Assembly: GCA_024231375.1 (NCBI GenBank)
Contig: JAAEQP010001301.1
Coordinates: 1 to 7,095 of the forward strand
DNA length: 7,095 bases
Source of the DNA: a bacterium
Lineage (GTDB): Bacteria > Hydrogenedentota > Hydrogenedentia > Hydrogenedentiales > SLHB01
Direction of reading: 5' to 3'
Shown here: positions 1 to 5,117 of the stretch, in pieces
How positions within the stretch are numbered: position 1 is the first letter of the stretch
How the letters are laid out: each line of letters starts with the position of its first letter
The notes under the pieces: model-generated
What the model was told of the DNA's origin: nothing
The model's input: only the letters and a program-made list of their open reading frames with translations
Databases searched by the model: none
Position numbers and translations under genes: made by a program

Positions 1-117
1 CGGATGAATCTTGCCGAAGGCCTCCATGGTCAGGAAGAACACCAGTTCGAAATGAGGCACCCGCCCCGTCAATGGACGCCGTTCAAGTGCCGCAATGAAC
101 CGCTCTCTGGGTGTCAT
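1..117 (-). CDS. URO-D family protein, N-terminal fragment (cut by window edge)
   Basis: Reading the minus strand from an ATG at 117-115 gives 39 uninterrupted codons to the window edge. The protein begins MTPRERFIAALERRP and continues with VPHFELVFFLTMEAFG. This is the typical opening of uroporphyrinogen-decarboxylase-fold proteins (Pfam URO-D), in particular the divergent copies common in planctomycete-like genomes. Those are often related to corrinoid-dependent methyltransferases rather than to true heme-pathway HemE. A GGGAG at 124-128 (minus sense) sits 6 bases before the ATG and supports this start. The family is usually about 340-400 residues, so roughly 90% is missing and no catalytic or metal-binding residues can be checked. 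The gene is divergent from the sialidase-like gene. Family membership is inferred from the N-terminus only; substrate and reaction cannot be stated. Confidence 0.72.
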   Translation of the reverse strand, partial: MTPRERFIAALERRPLTGRVPHFELVFFLTMEAFGKIHP

Positions 118-170
118 GCCTCGCTCCCGTTCAAGGTCTGGCCCGTCAACCGTGATTGCTCGAAAGGCAT

Positions 171-198
171 ATTGTATAGTAGCAGGCGTCTTTGTGCA
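171..198 (-). promoter_or_regulatory. Candidate promoter for the URO-D-like gene in the divergent gap
   Basis: An AT-rich island stands out in the 139-base divergent gap. On the minus strand TACAAT (171-176; 5 of 6 to the -10 consensus) lies 16 bases from TGCACA (193-198; 4 of 6 to the -35 consensus). On the plus strand TATAGT (175-180) could be a -10 for the sialidase-like gene, but no good -35 lies 16-18 bases before it. The two would overlap, as in compact divergent promoters. The evidence is consensus matching only, and sigma factor use in this organism is unknown. Confidence 0.3.
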
Positions 199-241
199 CG
201 GAAGGAGATGACGATTCGCGCCGATGGCGATCACATCTGAC

Positions 242-249
242 GGGGAGAG
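242..249 (+). promoter_or_regulatory. Ribosome binding site deciding the sialidase-like start
   Basis: The purine run GGGGAGAG ends 7 bases before the ATG at 257, a normal Shine-Dalgarno distance. The in-frame ATG at 224 has its nearest purine run (AAGGAG, 202-207) 16 bases away, which is too far. Starting at 257 also puts a clean signal peptide at the protein's N-terminus, so 257 is preferred. Confidence 0.6.
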
Positions 250-256
250 ACAGGAA

Positions 257-1513
257 ATGAGCTTCAGCGGACGATGGACACGGATGGCGGTCGCAATGGG
301 GGCGGTGTATCTGGCGGGGACCGCTTCCGCCCAGGATGAACCGGCGGGAGGGACTGAGATGGAGGTGGTGGCCTTCGATACCAGATTGGACACCGTGATG
401 ACCCACGACGACGGGGAATTCCTGTGGTTTCATCCTCGGGTGGTGGCCGTGCCCGGTCGCGGGAAGGACGGCGGCCCGGCCGTGGTCATGACGCTGCAGA
501 AGCATCTGCACAAGTCCGACTTCTACAGCGGTCTCAGCGTGATGCGAAGCGACGATCTGGGGGCGACGTGGTCGGACCCCGTGGCGCCGCCGGAGTTGGG
601 GTGGCGGCACGACGGCGACGAGGTCATTGCCCTGTGCGACGTGACGCCCGGCTGGCACGCGCCTACAGGTAAGGTCATCGCCATCGGCGCCAAGGTGCGC
701 TATCTCGATGGCGTACAGCTCTACGACAAACCCCAGTCGCGCGCGGGGGGATACGCGGTGTGGGATCCGAAGACCGGCGCGTGGACACCTTGGACGCCCA
801 TCGACCTGCCCGAGAAGGAAGGACTCTTCTACAGCGTCACGCCGGGGTGTACCCAATGGCTGGTCGAAGACAATGGCACGATTCTGCTGGCCGTCTACTG
901 CGAAGGCCCCGGGGACGGTAATGGGCCTTACTCGTCCACGGTGGTGCGGCTCGCGTTCGACGGCGAGGCCCTCTCTTACGTGGACCACGGCGATGTGTTG
1001 GAACTCGACGTGGTGCGTGGCCTAGTGGAACCACAGCTTGCCAAGTACAAGGGCCGCTACTACCTGAGCCTGCGCAACGACGTGAAGGGGTATGTCACGG
1101 CGGGCGACGATGGACTTCACTACGCGCCCATCAAGCCCTGGACCTTCGATGACGGCGAAGAACCCGGCACGTACAACACCCAGCAGCATTGGGTGACGCA
1201 CAGTGGCGGGTTGTTCTTGAGTTACACGCGGCGTGGCGCGGACAACGACCATATCGCGAGGCACCGTGCGCCGCTGTTCGTGGCGCAAGTGAATCCCGAT
1301 ACCCTGCAGATCGTACGGGCCACCGAGCAGGCGATCATCCCCGAGCGGGGCGCCAGCCTCGGAAACTTCGGCGTGGCCAACATTACGCCCGGCGAATCGT
1401 GGGTGACGGTGTCGGAAGGCGTCTGGAACGACGCCGCCCGAAAGCGTGGCGCAACCGGCGCGACATTCGTGGGCCGCGTGGTCTGGAGTGAGCCAAACGA
1501 GCTGGTGAGGTAG
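257..1513 (+). CDS. Secreted sialidase-like beta-propeller protein
   Basis: From ATG 257 the product has 418 residues. Residues 1-25 form a signal peptide: arginines near the start, a hydrophobic stretch MAVAMGAVYLAG, and an ASA cleavage site before Gln26, so the protein is probably exported. Residues 98-105 read SDDLGATW, a canonical Asp-box (SxDxGxTW), the hallmark turn of sialidase/neuraminidase-type six-bladed propellers. TAGDDGLHYAPIKPW near 281-295 looks like a degenerate second copy. Downstream segments such as VEPQLAKYKGRYYLSLRND and RRGADNDHIARHRAPLF are rich in Arg, Glu and Asp that could line an active site, but I cannot assign the sialidase arginine triad. Such proteins are usually annotated exo-alpha-sialidase or BNR-repeat protein, and activity on sialic acid is not established. 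It lies divergent from the URO-D-like gene and convergent with metG, and is probably monocistronic. The fold class is fairly sure, the substrate unknown. Confidence 0.8.
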   Translation: MSFSGRWTRMAVAMGAVYLAGTASAQDEPAGGTEMEVVAFDTRLDTVMTHDDGEFLWFHPRVVAVPGRGKDGGPAVVMTLQKHLHKSDFYSGLSVMRSDDLGATWSDPVAPPELGWRHDGDEVIALCDVTPGWHAPTGKVIAIGAKVRYLDGVQLYDKPQSRAGGYAVWDPKTGAWTPWTPIDLPEKEGLFYSVTPGCTQWLVEDNGTILLAVYCEGPGDGNGPYSSTVVRLAFDGEALSYVDHGDVLELDVVRGLVEPQLAKYKGRYYLSLRNDVKGYVTAGDDGLHYAPIKPWTFDDGEEPGTYNTQQHWVTHSGGLFLSYTRRGADNDHIARHRAPLFVAQVNPDTLQIVRATEQAIIPERGASLGNFGVANITPGESWVTVSEGVWNDAARKRGATGATFVGRVVWSEPNELVR

Positions 1514-1540
1514 CTGGGGCGCTGGTCGCGAGCAAGTGCC

Positions 1541-1655
1541 GCCCCCTGCGGGGGCTTCTCCAGGGGAGAATCGCGTTTCCACGGGCTTGCGCCCGTGGCT
1601 ACAACCTGCCGTCCGCTGCGCGGACTCTGGAGGTCAATGCCGCTGCAAAGCGGCA
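1541..1655. repeat. Cluster of five perfect hairpins (REP-like element)
   Basis: Five perfect inverted repeats fill 83 of 115 bases. H1 1541-1555: GCCCCC, loop TGC, GGGGGC. H2 1556-1570: TTCTCC, loop AGG, GGAGAA, directly abutting H1. H3 1579-1598: CCACGGGC, loop TTGC, GCCCGTGG. H4 1611-1625: GTCCGC, loop TGC, GCGGAC. H5 1638-1655: TGCCGCT, loop GCAA, AGCGGCA. The gaps are 0, 8, 12 and 12 bases. On the minus strand GTAG (1602-1599) directly precedes H3, matching the tetranucleotide-plus-hairpin layout of REP elements; on the plus strand GGAG (1629-1632) precedes H5 by 5 bases. The H3 sequence resembles a repeat I recall from planctomycete-type genomes. It lies between two convergent genes, where REP-type elements often sit and may protect or terminate transcripts. 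No RAYT transposase is in the window. Confidence 0.75.
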
Positions 1656-1691
1656 AACGTTAACTGCACAGCCTGCTGATCTTGGTTAAGA

Positions 1692-1739
1692 AGGGAACCG
1701 GAATAGGCAAACGAGTCCCCGAGCTAGACAGGGTTCCCT
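1692..1739 (-). terminator. Weak candidate terminator downstream of metG
   Basis: AGGGAACC (1692-1699) and GGTTCCCT (1732-1739) form a perfect 8-bp stem 15 bases past the metG stop on the minus strand. The loop is long (32 bases), and in the minus sense the stem is followed only by TCTTAACC rather than a real T-run, so it is a poor intrinsic terminator. The neighbouring hairpin cluster may do the job instead. Confidence 0.3.
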
Positions 1740-1753
1740 CTATTCTTCTTGCA

Positions 1754-3496
1754 CTACACCGCGTTGCCTTGGGCGTGCTGTTCGGCCAACTCGGCGATGA
1801 CGTCTTTGTCGAGCTTGGGGAACAGGACCTCGGGCTTCTGAAGCGGGTTTCCGGCGGGCAGAAGTTCCTTGGCCGCTTCCCACGCGTCGTCGCCGCCCTC
1901 GGGGCCGCCTTCGGAAATGGCGATGTCCAGGGTTTCCGCGAGTTTCTGGGCGCCATCGGGCACGAAGGGGGCCATGGCCGTGCAGAGCGCGCGCACCACC
2001 TGACAGCACACGTAGAGTGTGGTGCCGGTCCGTTCCAGGTCGGTCTTCCTGGTCACCCAGGGCTGCTTGGTGTCGAAGTACTGATTCGCCTTGCGTCCGA
2101 TCTCGATGAAGCGCTCCAGGGCCAGCCGGAACCGGAACTGCTCCAGAGCTTCACAGACACCGTCCAACTGCTCGGGCAGGCTGTCAAGCAACGCCCGGTC
2201 TTCGTCGTCGAAGGCGCCCGGTTCGGGCACCTTGCTGTCGAAGTTCTTCACCGTCATGGTGAGCGACCGATGCACGAAATTGCCGACCACGTCGCACAAC
2301 TCGCCATTGTAGCGGTTCATGAACTCGTCCCAGTCGAAGGCAGCGTCACGGGATTCGGGCATGATGGCGCAGATGTAGTAGCGGATGGCGTCGCGCGAGA
2401 ACCGGTCCGCGAACCAGCGCACGCTGATCATGTTGCCCTTGGATTTGGATCCTTTTTCCTCTTTGCCCGTTTCCCGGTTCACCACGTTCAGATATTCGTT
2501 GCCGGGCACGTTGTCGGCGAGGATGAAACCCTCCTGGGCCATGCAGTAGGCGGGGAACATGACCGTGTGGAAGGGCACGTTGTCTTTGCCCACAAAATGA
2601 ACGAGCCGCGAACCTTCATCTTTCCACCACGGTTCCCACGCCGCGTCGTCGCCGTATTTGTCAATGCCCCACTGCCGCGTGTTGGTGACGTAGCCGATGG
2701 CATTGTCGAACCACACGTAGAACCGCTTGGACTCGGCCTCGGGATCGTCGAGCGGGATGGGCACGCCCCAGTCCGTGTCGCGGGTGATACACCGGGCACG
2801 TAGTTCGTTGACCCAACTGTAGGCGATGCCTTTCACATTGGCGCGCCATTCGGGATGGGTGTCGAGCCATTCCTTCAGGCGGTCCGTGAAGTCCTGCAGA
2901 CGCAGGAACCAGTGGGTAGTCATCTTGAGGATGGGGGGAGAACTGTCGCCGGGAATGTTGGTTTTCGGGTCGATCAGGTCATGGGCCGAATACTGGGCGC
3001 CGCAGTTCTCGCATTCATCGCCCGTGGCTTCCTCGAATCCGCATTTCGGACACGTACCCTTCACGTACCGGTCGGGCAGGAACCGGTCGGACTGCTCCGA
3101 ATACCACAGTTCCATCTCTTCCTTGTCGATATGGCCCTTGTCGTACAGGTTCTTGAAGAAGGCCTGGGTCGTTTCGGTGTGCAGGGGCCAGGAGGTCCTG
3201 CCGTAGATGTCGAAGGAGATGCCCAGGTCGGCGAAGGCCTTGTCGTTCAGTTCGTGGTACCGGTCGATGACCTCTTTCGGCGTGATGCCCTCTTTCAAGG
3301 CCGTCAATGTGATGGGCACGCCGTACTCATCCGACCCGCATACGTAGATGGCGGGATGCCCCCCTAACCGCAGGTAGCGCACATAGATATCGGCCGGCAG
3401 GTAGGCGCCCGCGATGTGGCCCAGATGAATGTTGCCATTCGCATAGGGCAGGGCTCCGGTCACCAGCGTCCGTTTGAAGTCTTTGGAGGTAGACAT
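1754..3496 (-). CDS. metG: Methionine--tRNA ligase (methionyl-tRNA synthetase)
   Basis: This 580-residue cytoplasmic class I enzyme charges tRNA-Met with methionine using ATP. The N-terminal Rossmann fold carries TGALPYANGNIHLGH, with the HIGH-type motif HLGH at 24-27. A single zinc knuckle follows, with Cys149, Cys152, Cys162 and Cys165 (CxxC-x9-CxxC), the same spacing as in E. coli MetRS. YVWFDNAIGY (260-269) and HFVGKDNVPFH (300-310) are typical of the catalytic core. The KMSKS loop reads KGSKS at 348-352, with Gly where a bulky hydrophobic residue is usual. The alpha-helical anticodon-binding domain covers about 385-520. The protein ends soon after PEVLFPKLDKD, so the C-terminal EMAP/OB-type tRNA-binding domain of longer MetRSs is absent; such short forms are known. 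The ATG at 3496 gives the expected N-terminus, but no Shine-Dalgarno is visible before it. It is divergent from serC. Confidence 0.97.
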   Translation of the reverse strand: MSTSKDFKRTLVTGALPYANGNIHLGHIAGAYLPADIYVRYLRLGGHPAIYVCGSDEYGVPITLTALKEGITPKEVIDRYHELNDKAFADLGISFDIYGRTSWPLHTETTQAFFKNLYDKGHIDKEEMELWYSEQSDRFLPDRYVKGTCPKCGFEEATGDECENCGAQYSAHDLIDPKTNIPGDSSPPILKMTTHWFLRLQDFTDRLKEWLDTHPEWRANVKGIAYSWVNELRARCITRDTDWGVPIPLDDPEAESKRFYVWFDNAIGYVTNTRQWGIDKYGDDAAWEPWWKDEGSRLVHFVGKDNVPFHTVMFPAYCMAQEGFILADNVPGNEYLNVVNRETGKEEKGSKSKGNMISVRWFADRFSRDAIRYYICAIMPESRDAAFDWDEFMNRYNGELCDVVGNFVHRSLTMTVKNFDSKVPEPGAFDDEDRALLDSLPEQLDGVCEALEQFRFRLALERFIEIGRKANQYFDTKQPWVTRKTDLERTGTTLYVCCQVVRALCTAMAPFVPDGAQKLAETLDIAISEGGPEGGDDAWEAAKELLPAGNPLQKPEVLFPKLDKDVIAELAEQHAQGNAV

Positions 3497-3572
3497 AGCG
3501 TGATTTGTCCGTTGTTACCCAAGTTGGTCCCGCGGTTGAAACTACGATCTTAACGCATCTTGCCGCGAAAAT

Positions 3573-3584
3573 GCACGCGCGTGC
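3573..3584. promoter_or_regulatory. 12-bp perfect palindrome in the metG/serC divergent region
   Basis: GCACGCGCGTGC is its own reverse complement. It lies 77 bases upstream of the metG ATG and 36 bases upstream of the serC -35 hexamer. It could be a site for a dimeric regulator, but in GC-rich DNA such palindromes also arise by chance. I found no convincing metG promoter nearby; TAAGAT (minus sense, 3552-3547) is the best -10-like string but has no -35 partner. Confidence 0.25.
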
Positions 3585-3619
3585 GCCCCGACGTGTGGAT
3601 GCGGGCCGGAACAGGCACA

Positions 3620-3648
3620 TTGAATCCTGGCCAGGATTGTCCTAAAAT
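3620..3648 (+). promoter_or_regulatory. serC promoter, sigma70 type
   Basis: TTGAAT (3620-3625; 4 of 6 to the -35 consensus) and TAAAAT (3643-3648; 5 of 6 to the -10 consensus) are separated by exactly 17 bases. Transcription would begin near 3655, giving a leader of about 57 bases before the serC ATG. It stands out as the most AT-rich stretch of this GC-rich gap and is the best promoter in the window. Confidence 0.65.
3623..3638. promoter_or_regulatory. 16-bp perfect palindrome in the serC promoter spacer (candidate operator)
   Basis: AATCCTGGCCAGGATT is a perfect 16-bp inverted repeat with no loop. It overlaps the last three bases of the -35 hexamer and fills most of the spacer, so a dimeric protein bound here would block RNA polymerase. 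No regulator gene is in the window, and the identity of any binding protein is unknown. Confidence 0.45.
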
Positions 3649-3660
3649 TGCTTCTTTAGG
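3641..3660 (+). promoter_or_regulatory. Inverted repeat across the serC -10 box and start region
   Basis: CCTAAA (3641-3646) and TTTAGG (3655-3660) are perfect complements flanking 8 bases, and the left arm overlaps the -10 hexamer. It could be a second operator half-site pair. Because the transcript would start near the right arm, it is unlikely to act as an RNA hairpin. The arms are short, so chance is possible. Confidence 0.25.
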
Positions 3661-3696
3661 CCCGGCGCGCCTAATTCCCATGGCTTCAATTCCGAC

Positions 3697-3703
3697 AAGG
3701 AGG
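3697..3703 (+). promoter_or_regulatory. serC ribosome binding site
   Basis: AAGGAGG is a full Shine-Dalgarno match 8 bases before the ATG at 3712. It confirms that start and implies that this organism uses SD-led initiation at least for some genes, in contrast to metG next door. Confidence 0.85.
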
Positions 3704-3711
3704 ACCGACCG

Positions 3712-4803
3712 ATGGCACGTGTATTCAATTTCTCCGCTGGCCCCGCCGCATTGCCGCTTGCCGCACTCGAGAAGGCCCAGGCCGAATTGCTGGAGCTTCC
3801 CGGGGCAGGCGCTTCGGTCATGGAGATCAGTCACCGTTCGAAACAGTTCACTGCCATCATCGAGACGGCCCAGTCGAACATCAAATCGCTGTACGCCATG
3901 CCTGACAACTACCAGGTCCTGTTCGTGCAAGGCGGTGCTTCGTTGCAGTTTTCCATCCTCGCCATGAACTTCCTGCGCGGTGCGACGGCTCCGGCCGACT
4001 ATGTCCTGACGGGTTCCTGGGGCAACAAAGCCATCAAGGAAGCCAAGAAGGAAGGCGCCGTTAACGTGGCGTGGGACGGCAAAGACGACAACTTCGTGCG
4101 CGTACCGACCCAGGATGAGTTGAACCTGACCGCGGGTGCGCCCTACCTTCATTTGACCTCCAACGAGACCATTCAGGGCGTGGAGTTCTTCACGGAACCC
4201 GACACGGGCGATGTGCCCCTCATCTGCGACGCGTCATCCGACATCCTGTCTCGTCCCGTCGATGTGTCGAAGTACGGCATGATTTACGCTGGCGCTCAGA
4301 AGAACATTGGTCCGTCGGGCGTGGCGCTGGTCATCATCCGCGACGACCTGTTGGCGCGCGTACCGGACGGTCTGCCCTCCTTGCTGGACTATAAAAACCT
4401 CGCAAGCGCCGGTTCGCTGTTCAACACGCCGCCGACCTTCGCCATCTACATGATCAAGCTGGTGACGGATTGGCTCGTGAATGACATTGGCGGCCTGGAC
4501 AAGATGGAGGCCATCAACCGCGAAAAGGCCTCGATGCTGTACGGCGCCATTGACAACAGCGATGGATTCTACCGTGGCCACGCTCAGGTCGAATCGCGGT
4601 CCATCATGAACGTGGCGTGGCGGCTCCCGAGCGAAGAGCTGGAACAGGAATTCATCGCGTCGGCTGCGGATAGCGGACTTGCCGCGTTGAAGGGCCACCG
4701 GTCCGTGGGCGGCATCCGTGCTTCCATCTACAACGCCATGCCGGTCGAGGGTGTGAAGGCCCTGTGCGACTTCATGGCTGCGTTCCAGAAGCAGAAGGGC
4801 TAA
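3712..4803 (+). CDS. serC: Phosphoserine aminotransferase
   Basis: This 363-residue PLP-dependent cytoplasmic enzyme converts 3-phosphohydroxypyruvate and glutamate to O-phosphoserine and 2-oxoglutarate, the second step of serine synthesis; in some bacteria it also acts in PLP synthesis. The start VFNFSAGPAALP is diagnostic of SerC. Key residues fall almost exactly at E. coli SerC positions: His41-Arg42 (EISHRS), Trp103 (GSW), Asp173 (CDASSD), the PLP-binding Lys197 in YAGAQKNIGPSG, Asn238-Thr239 (FNTPPTF), and His329, Arg330 and Arg336 (KGHRSVGGIRAS). The length matches the family's usual ~360. It has its own promoter, a strong ribosome binding site and a strong terminator, so it is probably monocistronic. 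The serA gene often found next to it is not here. Transcription may be controlled through the palindrome inside its promoter. No defects are seen. Confidence 0.97.
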   Translation: MARVFNFSAGPAALPLAALEKAQAELLELPGAGASVMEISHRSKQFTAIIETAQSNIKSLYAMPDNYQVLFVQGGASLQFSILAMNFLRGATAPADYVLTGSWGNKAIKEAKKEGAVNVAWDGKDDNFVRVPTQDELNLTAGAPYLHLTSNETIQGVEFFTEPDTGDVPLICDASSDILSRPVDVSKYGMIYAGAQKNIGPSGVALVIIRDDLLARVPDGLPSLLDYKNLASAGSLFNTPPTFAIYMIKLVTDWLVNDIGGLDKMEAINREKASMLYGAIDNSDGFYRGHAQVESRSIMNVAWRLPSEELEQEFIASAADSGLAALKGHRSVGGIRASIYNAMPVEGVKALCDFMAAFQKQKG

Positions 4804-4836
4804 GCGAGCGCCCCAACGCTCTAGCGAGTATTACAT

Positions 4837-4883
4837 CCGCCCGCGGGTGACCGGAAATGCCGGTTCCCGCGGGCGGTTCTTTT
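4837..4883 (+). terminator. Intrinsic terminator of serC
   Basis: CCGCCCGCGGG (4837-4847) pairs perfectly over 11 bp with CCCGCGGGCGG (4866-4876). An inner ACCGG/CCGGT stem closes on the loop AAATG, and the hairpin is followed by TTCTTTT (4877-4883). It begins 34 bases past the serC stop. The opposite strand lacks a matching T-run, so it should work mainly in the serC direction. Confidence 0.88.
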
Positions 4884-4904
4884 GGAGTCTCTGACGCGTG
4901 GCCC

Positions 4905-4967
4905 GCGAAAAGGCCAGGGACAGACCCGTCTCGCTACGCTCGCTGGGGTCAGTCCCGGCGTTTTCGC
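4905..4967. repeat. 63-bp imperfect inverted repeat (dispersed-repeat type)
   Basis: Nested arms pair outward to inward: GCGAAAA (4905-4911) with TTTTCGC (4961-4967), GCC with GGC, GGGAC (4917-4921) with GTCCC (4952-4956), and GACCC (4923-4927) with GGGTC (4946-4950). They total 20 bp, with two mismatches, one bulged A and an 18-base loop. The GGGAC-A-GACCC / GGGTC-A-GTCCC arms resemble an intergenic repeat I recall from planctomycete-like and other environmental genomes; this needs a genome search. An extra copy of GTTTTCGC follows at 4972-4979, 12 bases after the one at 4960-4967. No coding role is apparent. Confidence 0.6.
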
Positions 4968-5052
4968 TTCTGTTTTCGCGCGCATATGACCTATTCAACA
5001 GATCCACAGTCCCCGTTATCGCTCGGGAGACATGGCGGAGTCGCCGGGAGAA

Positions 5053-5081
5053 CGAGATTCTTCACTTCGTTCAGAATGACG
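5053..5081 (-). repeat. Short dispersed-type repeat with ATTCT/AGAAT arms
   Basis: ATTCT (5057-5061) and AGAAT (5073-5077) flank TCACTTCGTTC. Read on the minus strand it is close to the string CATTCTGAGCGAAGCGAAG, which I recall as recurring in intergenic regions of many unrelated bacterial genomes. It is 36 bases past the 3' end of the propeller gene. Its function is unknown. The call rests on recognition and the small inverted repeat. Confidence 0.45.
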
Positions 5082-5117
5082 GAAAGGGTCATCCCTCGTG
5101 GCTATGCTGCCCAAGGT

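Noticed and set aside
208..240. Ten-codon leader peptide frame after AAGGAG
   Set aside because: The Shine-Dalgarno abuts the ATG with no spacing, and the peptide has no regulatory codon run.
224..256. Upstream ATG giving an 11-residue extension of the sialidase-like protein
   Set aside because: It has no properly spaced ribosome binding site, and it would bury the signal peptide behind a polar, acidic leader.
1541..1655. CRISPR array or tRNA in the hairpin cluster
   Set aside because: The five stems differ in sequence, so there is no direct repeat-spacer pattern, and no cloverleaf or CCA end can be drawn.
1682..2803. Long plus-strand open frame (373 codons) opposite metG
   Set aside because: It is antisense to a clear MetRS with all motifs; the translation is low-complexity Val/Gly/Arg/His-rich, as expected from the complement of a GC-rich gene.
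3547..3575. metG promoter with TAAGAT as -10
   Set aside because: The string at the -35 position (TGCATT) matches only 2 of 6 consensus bases, so it is not supported.
3560..3967. Plus-strand frame overlapping the serC start
   Set aside because: It is out of frame with serC, has no ribosome binding site, and ends inside a well-supported gene.
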